64,000 nt of DNA from Chamaelirium japonicum (taxonomy: Eukaryota; Streptophyta; Magnoliopsida; Liliales; Melanthiaceae): assembly GCA_947650365.1 (NCBI GenBank), contig OX393555.1, forward strand, positions 82,155,995-82,219,994, read 5' to 3'. This document shows positions 19,383 to 33,164 of this stretch, piece after piece. Position 1 is the stretch's first letter. Every line of letters begins with the position of its first letter. The translations under genes and the position numbers were made by a program. Below the pieces are notes generated by a model. That model did no database searches. It saw nothing but the letters and a program-made list of their open reading frames with translations, and was not told the DNA's origin.

Positions 19383-21083
19383 AAATCCTAATTAACTAAC
19401 ACCCCCTTATCTTCGTTTATATCTCTGTTCTCTTTTTTCTTCTTCTTTCTCTTCTGTCTTTGTTTCTCTCTTCGTTTTCTTGTGATTGGTCGGCTGGGCT
19501 CGACATATTCATACTGATAACGTATTGTAAGATGGGAGAAAGAGAGAGTCATCAAACGTGCCATATCTAAAGTGGTCGTATATTATTTATAGGGAAGCTT
19601 ACTTAGGGCCTAAGCAATCTATGGAAAATCCTAATCCATAGGAGAAGAAAGAAGAGAATGAAGAGATTTAATTATCTTATTGAAAAGTAGAGTTTTGGAA
19701 TTTAGATTCCATCTAACTTCACACCTATACCCGTGGCCAATAGACTGGAGCAGGACTTCTTCTCTCTTCTCTCATTATTTATCTCTCTGTTCTCTTATCT
19801 CTTTTTTCTCTTCGTTTCTCTCTCCGTTTTCTTATAACTGGTCGGCTGGGCTCGACATGTTCGTACTGATAAAGTGTTGTGAGATGGGAGAAAGAGAGAG
19901 CCGTCAAACATGCCCCACCCTAAAGGAGTCGTATAAATATTAAAAAGTGGAGTTTTGGAATTTAGATTATTTCTTACATCATACCTATACCAATGGCTAA
20001 TGGACTGGAGCAGGACTTTTTCTCTCTTCTTTCTTCATTTATCTCTCCGTTCTCTTCTCTTTTCTTCTCTCTCTTATATAGAGTTTTAGAATTTAGATTC
20101 CTTCTTACTGCACACCTATACCCATATGAAAAGAGACTAATTAAATAATTAATTCTCAGTTCTGTTCTCTCTCTTCTGTCTTCGTTTCTCTCTCTATTTT
20201 CTTATGACTGGTCGGCTGGGCTAGATATGTTCATGCTGATAACATTTTATGAGATAGAAGAAAGAAAGAGTGGTCAAACGCGCCTTACCCTAATGGGGTC
20301 GTATTTTATTTATAGGGTAAACTTACTTAGGGCCTAAGCAATCTATGGTAAACCTTAATCCATGGAAGAAAAGTGAAGAGAACAGAGAGATTTAATTATA
20401 TTATTGAGAAGTGGAGTTTTAAAATTTAGATTCTTTCTTACTACACACCTATACCTATGGCGAATAGACTAGAGCAGGACTTCTTCTCTCTTCCCTATTC
20501 GTTTATCTCTCTGTTTTCTTTTCTCTTTTTCTTTCTCTTCTTTCTTCGTTTCTCTATCTGTTTTCTTATGACTGGTCGGTTGGGATCAATATATTCGTGC
20601 TGATAACGTGTTGTGAGATGGGAGAAAAAGAGAGCCATCAAATATGACCCACCCTAATTAGATTTCTTCTTACTTCACACCTATACCCGTAGACAATAGG
20701 TTGGAGCATGACTTCTTCTATCTTCTCTCTTCGTTTATCTCCGCATTCTCTTCTCTTTTCTATCTTTCTCTCTCTCTCTGTATTCTTATGACTGGTCGGC
20801 TGGGCTCAATATGCTCATGCTGATAACGTATTGTGTGATGGAGAAAAAGAGAGCCGTCAAATATGCCCTACCCTAAAGGGGTCATATAAATATTGAGAAG
20901 TTAAGTTTTGGAATTTAGATTCTTTCTTACTTTATACTTATACCCATAGTGAATGGACTGGAGCATGACTTCTTCTCTCTTCTCTCTTCATTTATCTCTT
21001 TGTTCTCTTCTTTCATCTACTATCTCTTCTGTCTTCGTTTCTCTCTCCATTTTCTTATGACCGGTCAGCTGGGCTCGACATGT

Positions 21084-21097
21084 TTGTGCTGATAACG
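21084..21097 (-). promoter_or_regulatory. Primer-site-like motif next to an LTR-like module
   Basis: The minus-strand consensus is CGTTATCAGCACGA; this copy has one mismatch. It immediately follows the module end (…CAACA in the consensus). The complement TCGTGCTGATAACG matches the anticodon arm of tRNA-Ile(IAU) if inosine-34 is read as G. An exact copy is at 23405-23418. The interpretation is inference. Confidence 0.45.
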
Positions 21098-21265
21098 TAT
21101 TGTGAGATGGGAGAAAGAAAGAGACATCAAACATGCTCCACCCTAAAGGGGTCGTATATTATTTATAGGGTAAGCTTACATAGGGCCTAAGCAATCAATG
21201 GGAAACCCTAATCCATGGGAGAGATCCGACGGTAGACAGCCATCTGATCGAACGATCTCATAACA
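21098..21265 (-). repeat. Complete 168-bp LTR-like module
   Basis: Read on the minus strand the module runs from TGTTATGAGATCG to ATCTCACAATA, close to the consensus TGTTATGAGAT...ATCTCACAACA with an 11-bp near-perfect terminal inversion. It contains AAACCCTAA (telobox; on + here), palindromic CTTAGGGCCTAAG-like and GTAAGCTTAC words, TATAAATAATATACGACCCC and a TTTAGGGTGGGG block. The primer-site-like motif abuts its downstream end at 21084-21097, and the AT island begins shortly beyond its upstream end. Confidence 0.6.
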
Positions 21266-21289
21266 GTTATAATATTTTAAATTTTTTAA

Positions 21290-21735
21290 AGAAAAATATA
21301 AATTATTTTTAAAGCAAAAAATTCGGGTGTGCCTCATTTTCCTTCTTTACTTCCTATTATTTAATTAATTTAAAAAATTTAATAAATTAAATAATTAAAT
21401 AATTAAATAAATATTTAATTATCTTTATAACTAAATATTTAAATTATTTAAATAATTTATTTAATATTTAAATATTAATATAAATAAATATTAATTTGAT
21501 TATTTAAATAAATTTTAATTATTTAAAAATATATTTTATTATTTATATATTCAAAAAATTAATTTATTATTTAAATAATAAGTAAATAGTTATTGAATTA
21601 TTATTTAATTTTATTACTTAATTAAATAATAAATTTTTTTATTTATTTCAATTAATATTTTATAATTTAATAAAAAAAGTTTAATTAATTAATTACATAA
21701 AAAATTTATTAAATTTATTAATTTTTTAACTATAT
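21290..21735 (-). repeat. AT-only island, shortened copy
   Basis: It has the same lead-in as at 3361 (AAAAAATTCGGGTGTGCCTCATTTTCC) and then AT-only sequence. It stops early and is joined directly to a TCTTCTCTCTCTTCTGTCTTCG leader, so the island was truncated by recombination or deletion. Confidence 0.7.
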
Positions 21736-24700
21736 CTTCTTCTCTCTCTTCTGTCTTCGTTTCTCTCTCCGTTTTCTTATGACTGGTCGGTTGGGCTCGA
21801 CATGTTCTTGTTGATAATGCGTTGCAAGATGAAAGAAAGAGAGAGCTGTCAAACGTGCCTCACCGAAAAGGGGTCGTATATTATTTATAGGGTAAGCTTA
21901 CTTAGGGCCTAAGCAATCTATGGGAAACCCTAATCTATAGAAGAGATCCGACGGTGGATAACTATCCGATCGAACGTGCCCCACCCTAAAGGGGTCGTAT
22001 TAATTATTTATTTAAATAATTATTAAATCAATTCTATTAAGTAGTAAGCATACGTTATAAATATTTAATTATATATAATTGATTATTGCCATAGTTATAG
22101 GTATGAAGTAAGAAGGAATCTAAATTCCAAAACTTTACTTCTCAATAGTATCATCTCAACGTTATTATGATTATCATAGTAATATTACTACAATTTTATT
22201 AATTAAATTAATTAATTATTTAATTATTAGATAATTTAATAATTTAATAATTAAATTTACTAATTAATGTGTTGTGAGATGGGAGGATGAAAGAGTCGTC
22301 AAACTTGCCCCACCCTAAAGGGGTCGTATAATATAATTAAATTTCTCTGTTTTCTTCTCTTTTCTCCCATGGATTAGGGTTTCCCATAGATTGGTTAGGC
22401 CCTAAGTAAGCTTACCCTATAAATAATATACGACCCCTTTAGGGTGGGGCACGTTGACGGCTTTCTCTTTCTCTTATCTCACAACATATTATCAGCATGA
22501 ACATATCGAGCCCAGCAGACCAGTCACAAGAAAACAGAGAGAGAAACGAAGACAGAAGAGGAGTTTTGGAATTTAGATTCCTTCTTACTTCACACCTATA
22601 CCAGGGTCAATGGACTGGAGCAGGACTTCTTCTTTCTTCTCTCTATTTTTTTTTCCTCTTCGCTCTCATCTCTCCGAAGAGAAAAGAGAAAAGAAGTCCT
22701 TCTCCAATCCATTCACCAAGGGTAAAGGTGTGAAGTAAAAAGGAATCTAAATTCTAAAACTCTATAGAAGAGAGAGAAGAAGAGAGAAGAGAACAAAAAG
22801 ATAAATAAAGTCAGAAGAGAGAGATACGACTGGTCAGCTTGACTCGATAGTAAGAAGTTGCACACCCGAATTGCTTAGGCCCTAAGTTTAAATATTAAGA
22901 GATACACCGTCAGATCTCTCCCATAGATTAGGGTTTTCCATAGATTACTTAGGCACTAAATATGCTTACCCTATAAATAATATATAACCCCTTTAGGGTA
23001 GGGCATGTTTAACGGCTCTCTCTTTCTCCTATCTCATAACACGTTATCAGCACGAACATGTCGAGCCTAGCGACCAGTCGCAAGAAAACAGAGAGAGAAA
23101 CAAAGACATAAGAGAGAGAAAAAGAGAGAAGAGAATGGAGAGATAAACGAAGAAAGAAGAGGGAAGAAGTCCTATTCTAGTCCATTGGCCCCGGGTATAT
23201 GTATGAAGTAAGAAGGAATCTAAATTCCAAAACTCCACTTCTCAATAATATAATTTAATCTCTCCGTTCTTTTCTATCTTATCCCATGGATTAGGGTTTA
23301 CCATAGATTGCTTAGGCACTAAGTAAGCTTACCCTATAAATAATATACGACCCCTTTAGAGTAGGGCAATTTTGATGGCTCTAACTTTCTCCCATCTCAC
23401 AACACGTTATCAGCACGAACATGTCTAGCCCAACCAACCAGTCATAAGAAAACGGAGAGAGAAATGACAATAGAAGATGAGAGAAGAGAACGGAGAGATA
23501 AACGAAAAGAGAAGAGAGAAAAAGTCATGCTCCAGTCCATTCACCATGGGTATAGGTATGAAGTAAGAAGGAATCTAAATTTCAAAACTCCACTTCTCAA
23601 TAGTATCTTTTCAACGTTATTATGATTATCATAGTAATGTTACTACAATTTTTTTAATTAAATTAATTATTTGATTAAAACGAAGAGAGAAGAAAATTTA
23701 CTATAATAATCGTAATAACGTTGAGATAATACTATTGAGAAAACTTCACTTCTCAATAATATAATTAAATCTCTCCGTTCTTTTCTATCTTCTCCCATGG
23801 ATTAGGTTTTCCAATAGTTTACTTAGGCCCTAAGTAAGATTACCTTATAAATAATATACGACCCCTTAGGGTGGGGCACGTTTAACGGCTCTCTTTCTTT
23901 CTCTTATCTCACAATATGTTTTCAGCACGAATATGTCGAGCCCAGCTGACCCATCATAAGAAAATAAATAAAAAAACAAAGACAGAAATGAAGTTTTGGA
24001 ATTTAGATTCCTTCTTACTTCACACCTATACTCATGGCTAATTGACTAGAGCAGGACTTTTTCTCTCTTCTCTCTTTATTTATCTTTCCATTCTCTTCTT
24101 CTTTCTCTTCTGTCTTCATTAAACTCTACTTCTTTTCTCAATAAACGGAGAGAGAAATGAAGACAGAAGAGAGAAGAGAACGGAGAGATAAACCAAGAGA
24201 AAAGAGAGAAGAAGTCCTGCTCCAGTCCATTGGCCATGGATATAGGTGTGTAGTTTTCTCTTCTATCTTTGTTTAGCTCCCGTTCTCTTCTCTTTTCTTT
24301 TATCTTTGTTTTTCTCTCTGTTGTTCTTACGACTGGTCGACTGGGCTCGATATGTTCATGCTGATAACATATTATGAGATGGAAGAAAGAGAGGGCCGTC
24401 AAATGAGAAACCCAACTCTATGGGAGAAGAGAGAAGAGAACGGAGAGATTTAACTATATTATTGAGAAGTAGACTTTTGGAATTTAGATTCCTTCTTACT
24501 TAACACCTATAACTATGGATAATGGACTGGAGCAGTACTTCTTCTCTTTTCTTTCTTCGTTTATCTCTCCATTATCTTCTATCTTCTTCTCCTTACTCAC
24601 AACAGTTATCAGCATGAACATGTCAAGCCCAACCGACCACTATTTAGAATTTAACTAAATTATTTAAATATATTATTTAAATTATTTATCTCTCCATTCT

Positions 24701-25209
24701 CTTTACTTTTATTCTTTCTCTTCTATCTTTGTTTCTCTCTCCAGTTTCTTGTGACTGATCGGCTGGGCTCGATATATTCATACTGATAATGATTTATGAG
24801 AAAAAAAAGAAGAAAAAAGAGAACGGAGAGATAAATGAAAAAAGAAGAGAGAAGAAGTACTTCTTCAGTCCATTCGCCACGGGTATTGGTGTGAAGTAAG
24901 AAGGAATCTAAATTCCAAAACACCACTTCTAAATAATATAATTAAATCTCTCCATTATCTTCTCTTTTCTTTCATGGATTAGAGTTTCCTATAGATTGCT
25001 TAGGACCTAAGTAAGCTTACCCTATAAATAATATACGACCCCTTTAGGGTGGGGCATGTTTGATGGCTCTTCCTTTTTCCTATCTCATAACACTTTATCA
25101 GCATGAATATGTTGAGCCCAGCTGACCAGTCGTAAGAAAACAGAAAGAGAAACAAAGACAGAAGTGGAGTTTTGGAATTTAAATTCCTTCTTACTTCACA
25201 CCTATACCC

Positions 25210-25625
25210 GTGGCCAATAGACTAGAGCAGGACTTCTTTACTCTTCTCTCTTCGTTTATCACTCATTTCTCTTTTCTCTTCTTCTCTCACTTCTGTCTAT
25301 ATTTCTCTATTCGTTTATTGAGAGAAGAAGAGGAGTTTAACAAAGACAGAAGAGAGATAAGAAGCGAGAAGAGAATGGAGAGATAAATAAAGAGAAAAAA
25401 GAGAACTACACACCTGTACCCGTGACCAATGGACTGGAGCAGGACTTCTTCTCTCTTCTTTCTTTATTTATCTCTCTGTTTTCTTCTCTCTTTTTCTTTC
25501 TCTTCTGTCTTCGTTTCTCTATCCGTTTATATAGAGAAGAAGTGGTGTTTAACGAAGACAGAAGAGAGATAAGAAGCGAGAAGAGAACAGAGAGATAAAT
25601 AAAGAAAGAAGAGAGAAGATATCCT
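25210..25625. repeat. Local ~212-bp direct duplication containing an inverted junction
   Basis: A head-to-head junction (…TTCTGTCT…GTTTATTGAGAGAAGAAG…TTTAACAAAGACAGAAG) near 25291-25350 reappears near 25503-25560 with the same unusual GTTTAAC and AAGAAGCGAGAAG words. A rearranged unit was therefore itself duplicated in tandem. Confidence 0.6.
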
Positions 25626-28600
25626 GCTCCAGTCCATTGGTCATGGGTATAAGTATGAAGTAAGAAGGAATCTATATACCAAAACTCCACTCTGTCTTCG
25701 TTTCTCTTACTGTTTTCTTGCGACTGGTCGGCTGGGCTCGACATATTCGTACTGACAACATGCTGTGAGATGAAAGAAAGGGAGAGCCATCAAACATGCC
25801 CTACCCTAAAAGGGACGTATATTATTTATAGGGAAAGCTTACTTAAGGCCTAAGCAATATATAGGAAACCCTAATCCATAGACGAAGAGAAAAGAAAATG
25901 GGGAGATATAATTATATTATTAAGAAGTGGAGTTTTTGAAATTAGATTCCTTCTTACTATACACCTATACCCGTGGCGAATGGACTGGAACAGGACTTCT
26001 TCTCTCTTCTCTCTTTGTTTGTCTCTTTGTTCTCTTCTCTCTTCTCACAACACGTTATAAATATGAACATGTCGAGCCCAACCGACTAGTCATAAGAAAA
26101 CAAAGAGAGAAATGATGATAGAAGAGAGAAAAGATAATGGAGAGATAAATGAAGAGGAAAGATAGAAGAACTCCTGCTCCAGTCCATTGGCCACACGTAT
26201 AGTTGTAAAGTAAGAAGGAATCTAAATTCCAAAACTCCACATAAGAAAGATAAGAAAATAGAAGAGAAACAAGAGATAAATAAAGAGAGAAGAGAGAAGA
26301 AGTCCTACTCCAGTCCATTGGCCATGGGTATAGGTGTGACGTAAGAAGGAATCTAAATTCCTAAACTCCCCTTCTGTTTTTGTTTCTCTCTCCGTTATCT
26401 TGTGACTGGCCAGCTGGGCTCGACATGTTCGTACTGATAACGTGTTATGAGATGGGAGAAAGAGAGAGCCGTTAAACGTGCCCCACCCTAAAAGGGTCGT
26501 ATATTATTTATAGGGTAAGCTTCTTTAGGGCCTAAGCAATCTATAGGAAATCCTAATCCATAGGAGATATCCGACGGTGGATAGCCATGCTTCATACTTC
26601 CCACCTATACCCGTGGCCAATAGAATGGAGCAAGACTTCTTTTCTCTTCTCTCTTTGTTTATCTCTCCGTTTTCTTCTTTCTTTTTCTCTCATCTCACCA
26701 CACGTTATCAGTACGAACATGTCGTGCCCAGACGTCTAGTCACAAGAAAACGGAGAGAGAAACAAAGACAGCAGTGAGAGAAGAAGAGAGAAGAGAACGA
26801 AGAGATAAATGAAGAGAGAAAAGAGAAGAAGTCCTGCTCAAGTCCTGCTCACACCTGTACCCGTGACCAATGAACTAGAGTAGGACTTCTTCTCTTTTTA
26901 CTTTATTTATCTCTCCGTTCTCTTCTCTCTTCTTCTCTCTCTTGTATGGAGTTTCAAAATTTAGATTCATTCTTACTTCACACCTATATCCGTGGCAAAT
27001 GGAATGGAGCATAACTTCTTCTCTCTTCTCTCTTCGTTTATCTCTTCGTTCTCTTCTCTCTTCTTCTCTCACTTCTGTCTGTTTCTCTCTCCGTTTTCTT
27101 TTGACTGGTCGGCTGGGCTCGACATGTTCGTGCTGATAATATGTTATGACAACTGAGAAGAGAACGTAGAGATAAACGAAGAGAGAAGAGAGAAGAAGTT
27201 CTGCTTCAGTCCATTCACCACGGGTATAGGTGTGAAGTAAGAAGAAATCTAAATTCCAAAACTCTACTTCTCAATAATTTAATTAAATCTTTCATTTCTC
27301 TTCTCTCTTCTCCTATGGATTAGGGTTTTCCATAGATTGCTTAGGCCCTAAGTAAGCTTACCCTATAAATAATATAAGACCCCTTTAGGGTGGGGCATAT
27401 TTGACGACTCTCTCTTTATCCTATCTCATAATACATTATCAGTACGAAAATATCAAGCCCAGCTGACCAGTCGTAAGAAAACAGAGAGAGAAACAAAGAC
27501 AGAAGAGAGAGAAGAAGAAAAAAGAGAACAGAGAGATAAACGAAGATAGAAGAGAGAAGAACTCTTGCTCCAGTCCATTGGCCATCGGTATAGATTTGAA
27601 GTAAGAAGGAATCAAAATTCCAAAACTCTACTTCTTAATATTTATATGACCCATGATAATAAGGCACGTTTGACAGATCTCTCTTTCTCCTATCACACAA
27701 CACATTATCTACACGAACATGTCGAGCCCAGTCGACCAGTCACAAAAAAACAGAGAGAGAAATGAAGACAGAAGGGAGAGAGGACAAGAGAAGAGAACAG
27801 AAAGATAAACGAAGAGAGAAAAAGTCCTGCTCCAGTACATTGGCCATGTGTATAGGAATGAAGTAAGAAGGAATCTGAATTCAAAAACTCAACTTCTCAA
27901 TAATATAATAAAATATCTTCGTTCTCTTCTTTCTTCTCCTATGGATTAGGATTTTCCATAGATTGCTTATGCCCTAAGTAAGTATACCCTATAAATAATA
28001 CATGACCCCTTTAGGGCAGGGCATGTTTGACGGCTCAATCTCTTTCTCCAAAATCACAACACGTTATCAGTACGAACATGTCGAGCCCAGCCGACCAGTC
28101 GTAAGAAAATGGAGAGAGAAATGAAGACAAAAGAGAGAAAAAAAGAGAGAAGAGAACGGAGAGATAAATGAAGAGAGAAGAAGTCATGCTCCAGTCCATT
28201 GGCCATGGGTATAGGTGTAAAGTAAGATGGAATCTAAATTCCAAAACTCCACTTCTGTCTTCGTTTTTCTCTCCGTTTTCTTGCGACTAGTCGGTTGGGC
28301 TCAATATGTTCGTGCTGATAGCATATCAAGTTTAATTAAAAAGGAATCTAAATTCCAAAACTTTACTTCTTAATAATATAATTAAATTTCTTTGTTCTCT
28401 TTTCTCTTCTTCTATAGATTAGGGTTTCCCATAGATTGCTTAGGCCCTAAGTAAGCTTACCCTATATATAATATTCGACCCCTTTAGGGTAGGGCACGTT
28501 TGATGACTTTCCCTTTCTCCCATCTCACAACACTTACCTTATAAATAATATACGACCCTTTTAGGGTAGGGCACATTTGATGGCTTTTTTTTTCTCCAAT

Positions 28601-29083
28601 CTTATAACACGTTATCTTTTGTTTCTCTCCCCGTTTCTCTCCCCGTTTTCTTTGTTTCTCTCTCTTTCTCTTATAGTATAAAATAAAATAAATAAGTATT
28701 AATAGAAAAGAGATAGAAAATTATTTTAAACTAGAGAGAGTAGGACTTCTTTTCTTTCCTCTCTTCGATCGTTTATCTTTTCATTCTCTTATTTCTTTCT
28801 CCCATCTCATAATATATTATCAGCACGAATATATCGAGCCTAGCCGACCAGTCGTAAGAAAACGGAGAGAGAAATGAAGACAGATGTAGAGTTTTTGAAT
28901 TTAGATTTCTTCCTACTTTATACTTATACCCATGGCTAATGGACTGGAGCGGGATTTCTTCTCTCTTCTATCTTCGTTTATCTCTCCGTTCTCTTCTCTC
29001 TTCTTCTCTCTCTTCTGTCTTCGTTTCTCTCTCTATTTTTTTACGACTAGTCGGATGGGCTCGATATGTTCGTGCTGATAACG

Positions 29084-29251
29084 TACTGTAAGATGGGAGA
29101 AAACGAGGCCCGTCAAGCGTGCCCCACCCTAAAGGTGTCGTATATTATTTATAGGGTCAGCTTACTTAGAGCCTAAGCAATCTACGAGAAACCCTAATCC
29201 ATAGGAGAGGTCCGACGGTGGATAGCAATCCTATCGAACGATCTCTCAACA
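29084..29251 (-). repeat. Complete 168-bp LTR-like module
   Basis: Same length and boundaries as the copy at 21098, preceded on the plus strand by GTGCTGATAACG and followed by the GTTATAATGTTTT lead-in to a short AT island. It faces a plus-sense copy at 29795, forming an inverted pair about 0.5 kb apart. Confidence 0.6.
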
Positions 29252-29794
29252 GTTATAATGTTTTATATTTTTTTGAAGAAAAATATAAAATATTTTTAAA
29301 GCAAAAAATTTGAGTGTGCCTCATGCTCCTTCTTTACTTCTTATTATTTAATTAATTTAATTATTTAATAAATTAAATAGTTATATAATTAAATAACTTA
29401 ATAAATATTTAATTATCTTCTCTATTCTCACTTTATTTTATTACTATAATAATTAAGTGGAGTGTTGTTACTATAATTTTTTTAATTAAATTTATAGTTT
29501 AATTAAAATAAAGGGAGTAAAGAATTTACTATGATAATTATAGTAACGTTGAGATGATACTATTAAGAAGTGGAGTTTTAGAATTTAAATTTCTTTTTAC
29601 TTCACACCTATCACCGTGGCGAATGGACTGGAGTAGGACTTCTTCTGTCTTCTCTCTTATTTATCTTCGTTTAAATTATTTAATAATTTAAAAAATTTAC
29701 AAATTAATTTTTAGTAAAATAATTAATATAAAAAAACAAATTTTTTGCTTTAAAAATAATTAATATTTTTTAAAAAAATTTAAAACATTACAAC

Positions 29795-29962
29795 TGTTAT
29801 AAGATCGTTCGATCGTATGGCTGCCCACCATCGGATCTCTCTAATGGATTAGGATTTCCCATAGATTGCTTAGGCCCTAAGTAAGCTAACCCTATAAATA
29901 AAATATGACCCTTTTAGGGTGGGGCACGTTTGACGGCTCTCTTTTTCTCCCATCTCACAATA
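29795..29962 (+). repeat. Complete 168-bp LTR-like module, plus sense
   Basis: It runs TGTTATAAGATCG...CATCTCACAATA with TATAAATA about 70 bp before its end. It is followed at once by a diverged primer-site-like motif (ATTTATCAGCACGA, 29963-29976). The identical 168-bp length in both orientations supports a defined module. Confidence 0.6.
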
Positions 29963-31799
29963 ATTTATCAGCACGAATATATCGAGCCCTATGGAATCTA
30001 ATTAAATAAATATTTAATTAATTACAGAACTTCTCTCTTCGACATATTCGTACTAATAATGTATTTTGAGATGGGAGAAAGAGAGAGCCATTAAACGTGT
30101 CCCACCCTAAAGGGGTCATATAATCTTTAAAGAAGAGAGAAGAGAACGGAGAGATAAACGAAGAGAGAAGAGAAAAGAACTCCTACTCCAGTCCATTGGC
30201 TACAAGTATAGTTATGAAGTAAAAAGGAAGCTAAATTCCAAAACTTCACTTCTCAATATTTATACGACCCATCAGATCTCTACCAACTCTTCATTTATTA
30301 TACTTATTTAATCTTACAACACGTTATCAGCAAGTACATATCGAGTCCAGCCGACCAATCATAAGAAAACAGAGAAAGAAACGAAGACAGAAAAAAAAAA
30401 AAGAAGAGAACATAGAGATAAACAAAGAGAAAAGAGAGAAAAAGTCCTACTCTGGTCCATTGGCCACGGGTATAGGTGTAAAGAAAGAAAGAATATAAAT
30501 TCCAAAACTCCACTTTTGTCTTCGTTTCTTTCTTCGTTTTCTTATGACTGGTCGGCTCGGCTCGACATGTTCGTGCTGATAATGTATTGTGAGATTGGAG
30601 AAAGAGAGAGCTATCAAATATGCCCCACCCTAAAGGGGTCGTATAAATATTAAGAAGTCGAGTTTTGAAATTTATATTCCTTCTTACTTCACACCTATAC
30701 CCGTGACCAATAGACTTTAGAGGCCACATGTGTATTATTTATTAGGTAAGATTACTTTGGGCCTAAGAAATCAATGGTAAACCCTAATCCTAGGGAGATT
30801 ACTTAGGGCATAAGCAGGACTTCTTTTCATTTCTCTCCTCGTTTATCTCTCTGTTCTTTTCTTCCTTTCTCCCATCTCACAATAGGTTATAAGTACTAAC
30901 ATATCGAGCCCAACCGACCAGTCGCAAGAAAACAAAGAGAGAAGAGATAAAAAAAGAGAGAAGAAGAGAGAAAAGAATAGAAAGATTAAATTATATTATT
31001 GAGAACTTGAGTTTTGGAATTTAGATTCCTTCTTAATTCACACCTATACCCATGGCGAATGGATTGGAGTAGGACTTCTTCTCTATTCTCTCTTCGTTTG
31101 TCTCTCTATTCTTTTCTCTCTTTTTTGTTTTTGTTTCTTTCTCCGTTTTTTTGTGACTGGTCTGCTGGGCTCGACATATTCGTACTGAATGGGAGAGATT
31201 ATTTAACTAATATTATTTTTAGTCCTACTCTATGTTTAATCTCTTTTTAGTCATGCCAATGAATTAGAACATGACTTTTTTTTCTCTTCCCTTTTTATTT
31301 ATCTCTCCGTTCTCTTCTCTTTTCTTCTCTCCCTCTTCTTCTCTCCCTCTTCTGTCTTCGTTTCTCTCTCCGTTTTCTTACGACTGGTCGGCTGGGCTCG
31401 ATATGTTCATGCTGATAACGTGTATAAGATGGGAGAAAGAAAGAGCCGTCAAACGTGCTCCACCCTAAAGGGATAATATATTATTTTTAGGGTAAGCTTA
31501 CTTAGGACCTAAGCAATCTATAGGAAACCCTAATCTATGGGAGAGATCCGACGGTGGACAACCATCCTTCTTACTTCACGCCTATACCCGTGGCGAATGG
31601 ACTAGAGATGGACTTCTTTTCTCTTCTTCTCTTTCTAATTATCAGATAGCTGTCCACCATCGGATCTGTCCCATAGATTAGGGTTTCGTATAGATTACAT
31701 AGGCCCTAAGTAAGAAGAAGTCCTGCTCTAGTCCATTGGCCACGGGTATAGGTGTAAAGTAAGAAGAAATCTAAATTTGAAAACTCCACTTCTCAATAG

Positions 31800-32145
31800 T
31801 ATCATCTCAACATTATTATAATTATCATATTAATATTACTATAATTTTTTAAATTAAATTAAAATTTTATTTAATTATTAAATAATTTAATAATTTAGTT
31901 TTTAGTAAAATAATTAATTTATTTATCATTTAAATATCTAATTATTTAATTAAATTTATTATTTAATTTATTTATTTTTATTTATTTACTAAATAATTAA
32001 ATTAGATAACTATTTAATTATTTAAATTATTCAATAAATAAATAATGATTTAATTATATAATAAATTTCTTAATTTATTTTATTAGTTATTTTTTTAATT
32101 ATTATTTTATTTTTAAATAATTAAATAATTAGTTGATTATTTAAA
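31800..32145 (+). repeat. AT-only island, plus sense, truncated
   Basis: Begins after CTCAATAGTATCATCTCAAC and an ATAATTATCATATTAATATTACTATAATTTTTT entry. It has the same AT words as the other islands, in the opposite direction. Confidence 0.65.
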
Positions 32146-33164
32146 CGGAGTGAGAGAACGTTGAGATAAATAAATAGTGCCCCAACCAAAAGAAAATTTA
32201 ATAATAATATTAATTATTTCAGGTTCATGCTTAAAAAAGAGAGAGCCGTCAAATGTGCCCCACCCTAAAGGGGTCCTATATTATTTATTGAGAAGCTGAG
32301 TTTTGGAATTTATACTCTTTCTTACTTCACACTACTCACACTACTTCATACCTATACCCGTGGCTAATGGACTGGAGTAGGGCTTCTTCTCTCTTCTCTC
32401 TTCGTGTCTCTCTCCGTTTTCTTATGACTGGTCAGTTGGGCTCGATATGTTCGTACTGATAACGTATTGTGAGATGGGAAAAAGAGAGATCCGTCATACA
32501 TGCCCTACCCTAATTAGATTCCTTCTTACTTCACACCTATATCTGTGACCAATGGACTAGAGTAGGACTTCTTCTCTCTCCTCTCTTTATTTATCTCTTT
32601 GTTCTCTTCTCTCTCTTCTGAGGAGTTTTGGAATTTATATTCTTTCTTACTTCACACCTATACCCGTGGCTAATGAATTGGAGCAGGACTTCTTCTCTCT
32701 TCTCTATTCATTTATCTCTCAGTTCTTTTATCTCTTATTCTCGCTCTTTTGTCTTCATTTCTCTCTTTATTTTCTTGCGATTGGTCGGTTGGGCTCGACA
32801 TGCTCATGCTGATAACGTGTTATGATATGGAAGAAAGAGAGAGCCATCAAACGTGCCCTATTCTAAAATGATAATATATTATTTATAGGGTAAGCTTACT
32901 TAGGACCTAAGCAATCTTTGGGAAACCCTAATCCATAGGAGAGATCCGACGATGGACAGTCATCCTTCTTACTTCACACCTATACCAGTGGTGAACGGAC
33001 TGGAGCAGGATGTCATCTTTCTTCCCTCTTCTTCTCTCTCTAATTATCAGATCACTATCCACCGTCGGATCTCTCCCATTGATTAGGGTTTCCCATAGAT
33101 TGCTTAGGCCCTAAGTAAGCTTACCCTATAAATAATTAGGATTGACCAGTAATCTCTACGTTAT

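Larger units (their letters stand above)
4489..19406. mobile_element. PIF/Harbinger-like DNA element, non-autonomous, split by two later insertions
   Basis: The ends are 24-bp inverted repeats starting GGGGGTGTTAGT (4489-4512 and 19383-19406; 23 of 24 match). They are flanked by TTA on both sides (4486-4488 and 19407-19409), the target preference of PIF/Harbinger. Removing the element rejoins an array unit (...CTTCTTTCTA-TTA-TCTTCGTTTAT...), which confirms the boundaries. Without the hAT-like and gypsy insertions the element is only about 1.26 kb and has no transposase frame. Subterminal AGTCCATGAACTC-like words recur near the right end (about 19220-19370). Confidence 0.8.

Noticed and set aside
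21098-21265. 168-bp module as a MITE (inverted ends TGTTRTGAGAT)
   Set aside because: Flanks show no target duplication and are the same on each side in every complete copy, which fits LTR-internal junctions better. The MITE reading remains possible.
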